This document shows positions 17,143-24,658 of a DNA stretch of 64,000 nt, one piece after another; within the stretch, counting starts at the first letter, position 1, and each line of letters opens with the position of its first letter. The DNA lies in contig NZ_JACHGT010000010.1 in the NCBI RefSeq assembly GCF_014202425.1, positions 186,001 to 250,000 on the forward strand, given 5' to 3'. A model generated the notes under the pieces. That model was not told the DNA's origin and did not search any database. It saw only the letters and a list, made by a program, of their open reading frames with translations. Origin of the DNA: Phytomonospora endophytica (GTDB taxonomy: Bacteria > Actinomycetota > Actinomycetes > Mycobacteriales > Micromonosporaceae). Made by a program: the position numbers and the translations under genes.

Positions 17143-17221
17143 CGGGCGGGACCGGCCGCGCGGAACGTCGGCGTGTCGCACGCGACGCCTAGGTTGGGTG
17201 AACCGACCACAAGGGAGTCCC

Positions 17222-18181
17222 GTGACCTCGCTGCGCCTCGTCCCCGCCGTCCGCGTCCTCGCGCACCGCGCGCCCGGCCGCGCCGCCACGGTCCGCCAGG
17301 GCGAGCTGCCCCCCGCGAAGATCCGCCCGTGGAGCGAGGCGCCGGATCCCGCCGAGCTCGCCTCCCTCGTGCCGGGGCGGTTCCCGCTCGCCGTCGAGGT
17401 TCTCGCCGGCGACGCCGCCGAGGTGAAGGCCCTGCTCGTCGCCGCCTACTCCGCCAAGCCCGACGAGATCGCGCGGGAGGTGCTCGGCCAGATCGCCGTT
17501 GAGTTCACCGGGTACCGCGACCTGCTGCGGCTCACCGTCGCCGCCGAGCCCGGCGGCCCGGCGAGCGACGAGGTCCACCTGGTCGCCCGCGCCGAGGACG
17601 GCAGCGCATGCTGCTTGTCCTTGACCGCGGCAGACAGGGACGCCCCCACCGTCTCGCCCGCTTACCTCGCCGACGTCGCGGCCGTGCTCGGCGAGTACGT
17701 GTGGCTGAGCAACAACGACCGCCTCGACGTCACGGTCGCGACCGAGACCCACGGGCTCGGCACCGCCGAACGTGTCCCGGCCTGGTGGTCCTCGTCGGCG
17801 ACCTCCGCCCGGCTGCTGACCGAGCTGTGGGACGAGGAACCACCCATCGCGCTCCTCGACGAGGTGACCCTCACCGGCTTCCGCGCGGACTTCACCCGGC
17901 ACAACCTCGACTACGCTCGCAGCGGCGCCTGGGCCGCCCAGCTCATCGACGACTACGACGTCGACGACGACCCGCAACCCCGCTTCCCCGGCGACCGCCT
18001 CGTCGAGCTGCTCACCGCCGAACTCCTCGACGGCGCCGCCGCGCTCGCCGGAGGGCCGGGGCTCGTCTACGGCCTCGGCCTTCCCACCGAAGTCGCGCGA
18101 AACGAGGACGGGATCGTCGCCGTCGTGCTCTTCGCCGGCCCCGAACGCGTCACGGCCGTCGCGATCTCGGCGGCGGTGTGA
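17222..18181 (+). CDS. Hypothetical protein
   Basis: A 319-residue soluble protein I do not recognise. It is acidic overall with alternating strands and helices, and shows no signal peptide or membrane segment. Notable stretches are EVHLVARAEDGSACCLSLTA and GLGTAERVPAWWSSSATSAR. The GTG at 17222 has AGGGAG 4 nt upstream. Codon use matches its neighbours and the frame is uninterrupted, so it is a real gene. A bidirectional terminator follows. Confidence 0.7.
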   Translation: MTSLRLVPAVRVLAHRAPGRAATVRQGELPPAKIRPWSEAPDPAELASLVPGRFPLAVEVLAGDAAEVKALLVAAYSAKPDEIAREVLGQIAVEFTGYRDLLRLTVAAEPGGPASDEVHLVARAEDGSACCLSLTAADRDAPTVSPAYLADVAAVLGEYVWLSNNDRLDVTVATETHGLGTAERVPAWWSSSATSARLLTELWDEEPPIALLDEVTLTGFRADFTRHNLDYARSGAWAAQLIDDYDVDDDPQPRFPGDRLVELLTAELLDGAAALAGGPGLVYGLGLPTEVARNEDGIVAVVLFAGPERVTAVAISAAV

Positions 18182-18192
18182 GCCCACACCGA

Positions 18193-18220
18193 ACCGGGCC
18201 CCGCCGAAGCGGAGCCCGGT
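18193..18220. terminator. Hairpin terminator between convergent genes
   Basis: A 12-bp stem with one mismatch (ACCGGGCCCCGC / GCGGAGCCCGGT) around a CGAA tetraloop, just past the stop of the hypothetical gene and 30 bp before the stop of the convergent secreted protein. It can serve both strands. Confidence 0.65.
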
Positions 18221-18249
18221 CCCTCTGCTCATCGAGCCGTCGCGACGAA

Positions 18250-19197
18250 TCAGGCCGCGACCGAGGCCAGCAGAACCGTTCCCGAGCAGGCCAGAGCCCC
18301 CACGTTCTTCACGGTCAGGTAGAACTCGCGCTCGCTCGACCCGTCAGCGTTGATGCGCTGGAGGTAGTACTCACGCGTGATCTCCAGCTGGCAGGTGCTC
18401 GCACCCGCGGCCCCCAGCGGGGACAGACCGGGCACGTACACCAGGTTGAGCGGGTTGGCGTTGTTCCAGTGCCAGGTGCCGGAGGCGCCCGCCGACAGCG
18501 TGCCCGTCGACCAGGAGGTCGTCGTGGTCTGGCTGGCCAGCCGGATGTCGGCGGTGCAGGTGATCGTCCCGACGTTCTTGACGGTGAAGTGGAACTCGCG
18601 CTCGCCGCCCGGCTGCTGGACGTACCAGGTGCGGGTGACCTCGAACTGGCAGGCCGTGCTGCCGGTCGAACCCAGCGGCGACAGGCCGACCAGGTGCGAG
18701 GCGGTCAGCGGGTTGGCGTTGTTCCAGTGCCAGTTCTGCGTGACGCCGGGGCTCACGCCGCCGGTCGACCACGAGGTGAACGCGTTGATCGAGCTCAGCA
18801 GGACCTGGGTCCCGCAGGAGATCGAACCGATGTTCTTGATGGTGAAGTGGAACTCGCGTTCCCCACCGGGCTGCTGGATGTACCAGTCGCGGGTGACCTC
18901 GAACTGGCACGTCGCCGAGGTGCTCGCGCCGGCCGGCGCGAAGCCGACCTTGTAGGCGGCGGTGAGCGGGTTGGCGTTGTTCCAGTGCCAGCTCTGGGAT
19001 CCGCCGGCCGCGACCGAACCGGAGTACCAGGAGGCCTGGACGCCGATTCCGCTCGCCTTGGCGTCGACTCCCGCGGCGGACCTCGCGTCGAGCGAAGCCG
19101 CGGTGCCGTTGTCGGCGTTGGCGGCGGCCGGCGCGACGAACATGGCCACCATGATGGCCAGGAACAGCGCGAATAACGTCGGTGCTGCTTTGCGCAT
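18250..19197 (-). CDS. Secreted protein of three tandem beta-rich domains
   Basis: A 315-residue exported protein. The ATG at 19197 has GGAGGGG 8 nt upstream. Residues 1-30 are a signal peptide (MRKAAPTLFALFLAIMVAMF, then APAAANAD). The mature part is three repeats of about 90 residues, each with WHWNNANPL near its start, a T/S-CQFEVTRxWY strand, QQPGGEREFHFTxKNxG and a second Cys (SC or TC) near the end, so each repeat probably has one disulfide. It resembles wall or lectin-like beta-sandwich repeats, but I cannot name a family. No catalytic motif is seen. Confidence 0.78.
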   Translation of the reverse strand: MRKAAPTLFALFLAIMVAMFVAPAAANADNGTAASLDARSAAGVDAKASGIGVQASWYSGSVAAGGSQSWHWNNANPLTAAYKVGFAPAGASTSATCQFEVTRDWYIQQPGGEREFHFTIKNIGSISCGTQVLLSSINAFTSWSTGGVSPGVTQNWHWNNANPLTASHLVGLSPLGSTGSTACQFEVTRTWYVQQPGGEREFHFTVKNVGTITCTADIRLASQTTTTSWSTGTLSAGASGTWHWNNANPLNLVYVPGLSPLGAAGASTCQLEITREYYLQRINADGSSEREFYLTVKNVGALACSGTVLLASVAA

Positions 19198-19396
19198 CTT
19201 CTTTTTCCCCTCCAGTGACGGTGTGCCGCTCAATCCCCGCGGCACGGACCGAAGTTATGGCCACCACCGAGCCCGGCGTATCCGGGAAGGACCCCACAGT
19301 TGGCCGCGAAGGCTTTGTGGGGTGGGCGATCCGGGCTTCCGGCGGTCACGCAGGGCTACATTGGACGGACATGCCGACAAGGGGAAAGAGGCAGAG

Positions 19397-19744
19397 ATGA
19401 CCAACGGTGACGCGCGCGTCGAGCACGACGGATCGGGCGGCGGGGGACCCACCAAGCCCGGTGCCGTCGCGCAGGCGGGCGAGGCGCTCGACCCGGCCGG
19501 AACCCGGCTGGTGGCCGACGACGGATCGGGCGGCGGGGGACCGACGAAGATCCGCGACACGGCCACCGCGCCGGTCGTACGGCCAGGTGCCGCCGCCCTC
19601 GCCGACGACGGCGCCGGCGGCGGTGGACCGACCGGTCCGCACAAGCTCGCCAACGACGGCGCCGGCGGCGGTGGCCCCACGGGCCCCCACAAGCTCGCCA
19701 ACGACGGTGCGGGCGGCGGTGGACCGACCGGCCCGCACAAGTGA
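19397..19744 (+). CDS. Small Gly/Pro repeat peptide (five DG(S/A)GGGGPT units)
   Basis: A 115-residue polypeptide of unknown function. Five copies of DG[SA]GGGGPT[KG] begin at residues 11, 42, 71, 87 and 103. The last three form an exact 16-residue period (DGAGGGGPTGPHK plus LAN linker) that ends at the final residue. The ATG at 19397 follows AAAGAGGCAGAG. There is no signal peptide, Cys or membrane segment. Repeat copies differ mostly at synonymous codon positions (GGCGCC against GGTGCG, GGACCGACC against GGCCCCACG), which argues for selection on the peptide. A strong hairpin separates it from the LAL regulator gene. It could be a multi-core precursor peptide or a linker-like structural protein; no maturation enzyme is adjacent. 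Confidence 0.7.
   Translation: MTNGDARVEHDGSGGGGPTKPGAVAQAGEALDPAGTRLVADDGSGGGGPTKIRDTATAPVVRPGAAALADDGAGGGGPTGPHKLANDGAGGGGPTGPHKLANDGAGGGGPTGPHK
19607..19741 (+). repeat. 48-bp tandem coding repeats
   Basis: Three units starting at 19607, 19655 and 19703, the last lacking the 9-bp linker. Each encodes DGAGGGGPTGPHK. The differences between units are almost all silent. Confidence 0.85.
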
Positions 19745-19768
19745 CCACGGGGAAACCCGACAGCACGA

Positions 19769-19798
19769 GACGGTGCCCGCCCCCGGGCGGGCACCGTC
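19769..19798 (+). terminator. Strong hairpin between peptide gene and LAL regulator
   Basis: A perfect 13-bp stem (GACGGTGCCCGCC and its complement) with a CCCG loop, 25 bp past the peptide stop. No T-run follows, as is common in high-GC actinomycetes. It lies 20 bp before the likely start of the LAL gene, so it may also affect that gene's expression. Confidence 0.7.
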
Positions 19799-19817
19799 GG
19801 TGAGTCCTGGGGGAGCG

Positions 19818-22598
19818 TTGGAGCCTCGAACAGCGCCGGCGGGCGAGCTCGTCGACCGCGACGCCGAACTGTCCACGGTGGACGACGTGCTCGCGACGGG
19901 CCGGACCGGCCCGGTGGCGCTCACCGTCACCGGCGAGGCGGGGGTCGGCAAGACGACCGTCTGGCTGGACTGTCTGGCCCGGGCACGCGCCCGCGGGCAC
20001 CGGGTCCTGTCGTGCCGCGCGGCCGAGTCGGAGGTCCGCCTTTCCTTCGGCGGCCTCGTCGACCTGATGCAGGCCGTCACCGCCGACACCCTCATCCGCC
20101 TCCCCGAACCCCAGCGCGACGCCCTCGAATGCGCGTTACTGCGCCGCTCGGCCGGCCCGGCCGTCATCGACCGCCGCGCGGTCTACCTCGGTGTACTCGG
20201 CGCGATCCGCGTCCTGGCGAGCGAGTCGCCGGTGGTCATCGCCGTCGACGACGCCCAATGGCTCGACGACGCCAGCGCCGGGGTCCTCGACTACGTCATC
20301 CGCAGGCTCTCCGGCGAAGCCATCGCCGTGGTCACCTCGATGCGCTCACCCGGCGAGGACGCCGTGCCCTTCGCCCTCTTCGACGGTGAACGCACACACC
20401 GCCTCCACCTCCGGGGCCTCAGCCTCGACGGTCTCCACCGCCTCCTCCGCGCCCGCACCGGCCGCCCGTGGCCGCGCCCGGCGCTGATCCGGCTGCACGA
20501 GACCTCCGGCGGCAACCCCTTCTACGCCCTCGAAATCGCCCGCGCGATGGACCGCGCCGGAACCGGCCGCACCGCCGCCGCCCTCCCGCTCCCGCGCACC
20601 CTCGCCGAAGTCGTCGGCGAGCGCATCACCGCACTCGCCGAACCGACCAGGGAAGCCCTCCTCTACGTCGCCGCCATGCCCCGGCCCCAGGTCACCGAAC
20701 TGGCCGCCGCCCTCGGCGAACACGACGATCCCGCCGACGCCCTCCAAGACGCCGAGGACGCCGGCGTCATCGAGATCCACGGCGGCACCGTCCGCTTCAC
20801 CCACCCACTGCTCGCCTCGACCGTCTACGCCGACGCCGCCCCCGGCCGCCGACGCCAGGTCCACGCCCGCCTCGCTCAGGCCGCCTTCGACACCGAGGCC
20901 GGCGCCTGGCACCTCGCCCTCGCCTCCACCAGGCCCGAGCAGCACATCGCCACCGCCCTCGAAGCCGCCGCCCGCCGCGCGCTGGCCCGCGGCGCCCCCT
21001 CATCGGCCGCCGACCTGCTCGAACTCGCCGCCCGCCACGCGTCGGTCGCCGAACGCCCGCGCCTGCTCGCCGCCGCCGCCGAACGGCTGTTCTTCGCCGG
21101 GGACGCCGAAGGCGCCCGCCGCCGCTACGAGGACGCCCTCGCCGAGACGCCGCCGGGCGAGGCGCGCGTCCGCATACTCCTCGACCTCGCCCTCGCCGTC
21201 TTCTACGAGGAGGGACCGACACAGGCGGTGCCGCTGTGCGACCAGGCGCTCGCCGAGGCCGGTGGCGATGTCACGCTGGCGGCCGTCGCGCACCTGCGCA
21301 AGGCCTGGTACAGCCTCAACGACCACGTCGGCCGCGCCCGCAGTGCCCGCAGCGCGGTTGACCTCCTCGAAGGCGGTGACGCGCCGCCGGACCTGCACGC
21401 GCTGGCGTTGCTGTCGGCGGCGTGGTTCGCGTTCCACGCCGGGCATGGTTTCGTGCCCGCCGAGGTCGAGCGCGCACGCGCGCTGCTGCCCGCCGACGGC
21501 CCGACGCGGGAGGCGAGCATGGCCCGCAACGCCCTGCGCGTCTTCCCCCGCTACCTCGACCCGCTGCGGGCGCGAGCCGACATCGAGGCGGTGCGCGCTG
21601 CCGCCGCCGACACCGGCGACGAGTCCTCGGCGATGCAGTCGCTGGTGCACCTGTCGGAGATGGACTGCTGGACCGGCGACTGGCACCGCGCCCGGCGCGA
21701 GGCCGCGCGGGCCGTCGAGGCGGCCGAGCAGATCGGGCAGAAACCCTGGCGGCCCTATGCCCGCTACGTCCTCGCCCAGGCCGCCGCGTGCCTCGGCGAT
21801 CTCGACACCGCCCGGACGCTGGCGCGGGAAGGCCTGCGCACCGCCACCGAGGCCGACGACTCGTGGGTGAGCCTGCATCACCTGGCCGTGCTCGGTTTCA
21901 TCGCGCTGTCCGAAGGGGACGCCGCCGGGGCGGACCGGCGCCTTACCGCCGCCGAGGAGCTGTGCGCGGAGATCGGCCTTGGAGATCTGGGGATCTGCGA
22001 CCACTACGGCGACCACGTCGAGGCCGTTACCGTGCTCGGCGACCTGCCGCGCGCGCGGCTCCTCCTCGACCGTCTCGGTGAGCGCGCCCGTCGTGCGCCC
22101 CGGCCGTGGATCGAGGCGGTATGGCAGCGGTCGCGGGCGGTCGTGCTCACCGCCGCCGGTGAACTCGATGAGGCGGAGACGGCGGCACGGGCGGCCCTCG
22201 ACGCGCACCCGGCGTTGCCGATGCCCTTCCTGCGCGCCCGAACCATGCTGGTCCTCGGCCGTCTGCGGCGGCGGGGCAAACGGAAACTCGTCGCGCGCGA
22301 GGCCCTCCTGGCCGCACGGGAGGGCTTCGCCGAGCTCGGGGCGGTCGCCTGGATCGCCATGGCCGACGACGAACTCGACCGTCTCGGTCTGCGGCGGGGC
22401 ACCGAGCACGACCTGACACCGACAGAAGAGCGCATCGCACGGCTGGTCAACGACGGCATGAGCAACCGGGAGGTCGCCGCGGCCCTGTACGTGACGCCCA
22501 AGACCGTCGAGGCGCATTTGAGCCGGATCTACCGCAAACTCGGGGTTGGCACGCGCAAGGAGATGGCTGAGGCCATGAGGCGCGAGGAAGCCGAGTAG
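19818..22598 (+). CDS. LAL-family LuxR transcriptional regulator
   Basis: A 926-residue large ATP-binding regulator. The N-terminal AAA/STAND ATPase has LVDRDAEL, Walker A GEAGVGKTTVW and Walker B VVIAVDDAQWLDD. A long helical-repeat region with TPR-like pairs covers about residues 370-850. The C-terminal LuxR helix-turn-helix is LTPTEERIARLVNDGMSNRE followed by VAAALYVTPKTVEAHLSRIY. I use TTG at 19818, behind GGGGGAG; in-frame GTG codons 18 and 48 bp upstream are alternatives. LAL proteins often act as pathway-specific activators. The nearest candidate targets are the repeat peptide, the three-domain secreted protein, and the convergent exported protein. Its last 10 codons lie in the 77-bp repeat. 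Confidence 0.88.
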   Translation: MEPRTAPAGELVDRDAELSTVDDVLATGRTGPVALTVTGEAGVGKTTVWLDCLARARARGHRVLSCRAAESEVRLSFGGLVDLMQAVTADTLIRLPEPQRDALECALLRRSAGPAVIDRRAVYLGVLGAIRVLASESPVVIAVDDAQWLDDASAGVLDYVIRRLSGEAIAVVTSMRSPGEDAVPFALFDGERTHRLHLRGLSLDGLHRLLRARTGRPWPRPALIRLHETSGGNPFYALEIARAMDRAGTGRTAAALPLPRTLAEVVGERITALAEPTREALLYVAAMPRPQVTELAAALGEHDDPADALQDAEDAGVIEIHGGTVRFTHPLLASTVYADAAPGRRRQVHARLAQAAFDTEAGAWHLALASTRPEQHIATALEAAARRALARGAPSSAADLLELAARHASVAERPRLLAAAAERLFFAGDAEGARRRYEDALAETPPGEARVRILLDLALAVFYEEGPTQAVPLCDQALAEAGGDVTLAAVAHLRKAWYSLNDHVGRARSARSAVDLLEGGDAPPDLHALALLSAAWFAFHAGHGFVPAEVERARALLPADGPTREASMARNALRVFPRYLDPLRARADIEAVRAAAADTGDESSAMQSLVHLSEMDCWTGDWHRARREAARAVEAAEQIGQKPWRPYARYVLAQAAACLGDLDTARTLAREGLRTATEADDSWVSLHHLAVLGFIALSEGDAAGADRRLTAAEELCAEIGLGDLGICDHYGDHVEAVTVLGDLPRARLLLDRLGERARRAPRPWIEAVWQRSRAVVLTAAGELDEAETAARAALDAHPALPMPFLRARTMLVLGRLRRRGKRKLVAREALLAAREGFAELGAVAWIAMADDELDRLGLRRGTEHDLTPTEERIARLVNDGMSNREVAAALYVTPKTVEAHLSRIYRKLGVGTRKEMAEAMRREEAE

Positions 22599-22645
22599 CG
22601 GTGTTTCGACTGGTCGGCGGCGTGGGCTCGCAACATCGCCGCAGG
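22569..22645. repeat. 77-bp direct repeat, copy 1
   Basis: Covers the last 10 codons of the LAL gene, its stop and 47 bp beyond. It matches 27739-27815 at 74 of 77 positions in the same orientation, exactly 5,170 bp apart. The first 55 bases are identical. Confidence 0.9.
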
Positions 22646-22697
22646 CCGTGAGCATCGCAGCCCTCAGCGCGACTACCACAGTCAAGGCCACACGGGA

Positions 22698-22727
22698 ATG
22701 GCCCGGCGTCCGTCGACGCCGGGCCAT
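22698..22727. terminator. Hairpin terminator between convergent genes
   Basis: A perfect 13-bp stem (ATGGCCCGGCGTC and complement) with a CGTC loop. It lies between the LAL stop and the stop of the minus-strand exported protein and can serve both. Confidence 0.75.
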
Positions 22728-22743
22728 CGCGTTCACGTGACCA

Positions 22744-24495
22744 TTACCAGGGAATCGCCGGCTGCGGCTCCGGAGCACCCTCGGGGTGCCTGCCCTGATT
22801 GGCGTAGAAATCGCCGATCGCGCCGCCCCACGCACGGACGTCCGACCAGGAGAGCGACGCCCGTCCGGCCGCGTACGCCATGGCCTCCGACCCGAAGGAC
22901 GTCGACTTTCCGGCGGTGAGACCGATGTTGTTGAAGGACGGTGACAGGGTCCCCTGCATGCCGAGGCTGTAGCCCCCGGCCGACAGCTTCCCCTGTCCCT
23001 TGATGCTTTCACCGTCGAAGGTGAACCCGGCGTTGGCCTTGGCGCCGCCGATCATCGCACTGGCGTTGAGCTCCACCGTCAGACCGGTTTCCCGGAAGTT
23101 CCGTTGCTCGGCGGTCGCCTTCGCCCCGATGCCCGCGCCGATGGTGCCGGTGACGTAGAAGTCCCATTCACCCTTGGCGTTCTTGCCCCAGCCGCCGCCC
23201 AGGGTCCAGCCGGCGACACCGACGCTGTACTCGACGGCCTCCCCGGCGGGAACCTTGTCGGCGAGGGCCTTGGCGTAGTCGGTCCAGGTCACACCGGTCG
23301 GTATGGCCTGCGGGTCCACGACTTGGGGCGCGGCCGGATCCCAGGGCGTCAGGCCCGGGACGGTGGCGGCCGGATCCCAGGTCGGATCCTCGGACACGGG
23401 CGGCATTCCGGCGACGATGGTGCCGTAGGCGGCGATGTCGTCCACGGTCGGACCCCAGGGGGCCAGCGCCGTCGGGTCGGCCGGCGGCGCGACCTGCTCG
23501 GGGACGGTGAACTCGCCGAAGTCGAGCACCGTGGCGGCCGGGAGGCCGTCCATGGGCACGGTCGGCTGCTCCTCGACATTGAACTCCGTCGAGACCGGCG
23601 CGGGGCCGGACAGCGGGAGATCGGCCATCGTGGAGAACTCGCCCGGGAAGGACGACTCCAGGGAAGCCTGCTCGGGAACCGAAGCGGTCGTGACCTCCGA
23701 CGCCTGGGCGGCCTCGGCGGCCTCCTCGTCGGCGGCGTCGGCCGACGGGTCGCCGACGGACTGGCCTTCCTGCGAGTCGACCGACTCGGTGCCGAAGGAC
23801 TCGGTGCCGAAGGACTCCGAGTTCTGCGCGTCGGCCGCGTCTTCCGCGGCGGCGTCGGCGCCGGGATCCCCGACCGACTGGCCCTCCTGTGAGTCCGTCG
23901 ACTCGGTGTCGTTGGACGCGGTGTCGTTGGTGCCGGGGGACTCGGTGCCGAAGGACTCCGAGTTCTGCGCGTCCGCCGCGTCTTCCGCGGCGGCGTCGGC
24001 GCCGGGATCCCCGACCGACTGGCCCTCCTGTGAGTCCGTCGACTCGGTGTCGTTGGACGCGGTGTCATTGGAATTCGAGCCGTAGGACTCGGTGCCGTTG
24101 TTTCCCGAACTCTGCGCGTCCGCCGCGTCTTCCGCGGCGGCGTCGGCGCCGGGATCCCCGACCGACTGACCCTCCTGCGAATCCGTCGACTCGGAACCGC
24201 TGCCGTCATAGCCCGAGTCCGTGGTGTCTCCGGCGTCGTTGCCACCGAAGTCGGAACCGGCGCTTTCACCGGCACCGGCGTCCGAAACACTCGACTCGGC
24301 ACCGCTGTCGTCCGCACCGCCGGTGTCGGAACCGCCGCCGTAGTCGCCGGAGTCCGAGGACTCCGACCCTCCATATCCTCCATCGTCCGCATACGCGGAC
24401 CCCGACGCCAGCAGGCTCGCGAAGAAGGCGCCCAACACCATCGTGGGCACGATCACCGCCAGCCGCCAACGCCGGTGACGCATCACCGTTTTCAC
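22744..24495 (-). CDS. Exported Ser/Asp-rich repeat protein with beta-rich C-terminal domain
   Basis: A 583-residue secreted protein I do not recognise. The GTG at 24495 has GGAGG 5 nt upstream. A signal peptide (RHRRWRLAVIVPTMVLGAFF, then SGSAYAD) leads to a Gly/Ser/Asp-rich acidic region. Four tandem units of about 40-50 residues follow, each with DSQEGQSVGDPxADAA. A proline-rich linker spans about residues 270-420. The C-terminal 160 residues alternate Gly-rich strands (VAGWTLGGGWGKNAKGEWDF, GTIGAGIGAKATA, LNASAMIGGAKANAGF), suggesting a beta-barrel or beta-prism. There is no sortase motif. The AfsR-type gene lies upstream. Possibly a surface or spore-coat protein. Confidence 0.7.
   Translation of the reverse strand: MKTVMRHRRWRLAVIVPTMVLGAFFASLLASGSAYADDGGYGGSESSDSGDYGGGSDTGGADDSGAESSVSDAGAGESAGSDFGGNDAGDTTDSGYDGSGSESTDSQEGQSVGDPGADAAAEDAADAQSSGNNGTESYGSNSNDTASNDTESTDSQEGQSVGDPGADAAAEDAADAQNSESFGTESPGTNDTASNDTESTDSQEGQSVGDPGADAAAEDAADAQNSESFGTESFGTESVDSQEGQSVGDPSADAADEEAAEAAQASEVTTASVPEQASLESSFPGEFSTMADLPLSGPAPVSTEFNVEEQPTVPMDGLPAATVLDFGEFTVPEQVAPPADPTALAPWGPTVDDIAAYGTIVAGMPPVSEDPTWDPAATVPGLTPWDPAAPQVVDPQAIPTGVTWTDYAKALADKVPAGEAVEYSVGVAGWTLGGGWGKNAKGEWDFYVTGTIGAGIGAKATAEQRNFRETGLTVELNASAMIGGAKANAGFTFDGESIKGQGKLSAGGYSLGMQGTLSPSFNNIGLTAGKSTSFGSEAMAYAAGRASLSWSDVRAWGGAIGDFYANQGRHPEGAPEPQPAIPW
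23695..24205 (-). repeat. Tandem coding repeats in the exported protein
   Basis: Four units of about 120-150 bp encode DSQEGQSVGDPGADAAAEDA followed by variable Ser/Asn/Thr-rich spacers. The two middle units are nearly identical in DNA (around 23850-23930 and 23990-24070). Boundaries are approximate. Confidence 0.75.
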
Positions 24496-24519
24496 CCTTG
24501 CCTCCGTTCCCAGGTCCCT

Positions 24520-24562
24520 TGTGGACTCAGCGCCGGAGCCTAGCCATCCGGATGAGTCCACA
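24520..24562. promoter_or_regulatory. 10-bp inverted repeat upstream of the exported protein gene
   Basis: TGTGGACTCA at 24520-24529 and its exact complement TGAGTCCACA at 24553-24562, separated by 23 bp, about 25 bp upstream of the GTG. It may be an operator or a leader hairpin. It lies in the 163-bp gap between this gene and the AfsR-type gene. Confidence 0.45.
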
Positions 24563-24658
24563 GTGGTCTTTCGGCCGAGGCCGCCCGGGGAACGCGCGTA
24601 TGGATACGCCGTGGATACGCGAGCCGTCCGGCCCGCTCGTTCGGGGTGCGCGACGGCG

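Noticed and set aside
19607-19741. 48-bp tandem repeats as a non-coding satellite
   Set aside because: Copies keep the amino-acid sequence while changing silent positions, so the repeat is coding.
21000-23012. 670-codon minus-strand frame through the LAL gene
   Set aside because: Antisense to a well-supported LAL protein. Only a short stretch near 22650-22700 faintly recalls a receiver domain, which is mentioned with the 77-bp repeat.
23695-24205. Regular repeats that could suggest a CRISPR array
   Set aside because: Units are in frame, unequal in length, and the spacers are also coding and similar; no cas genes.
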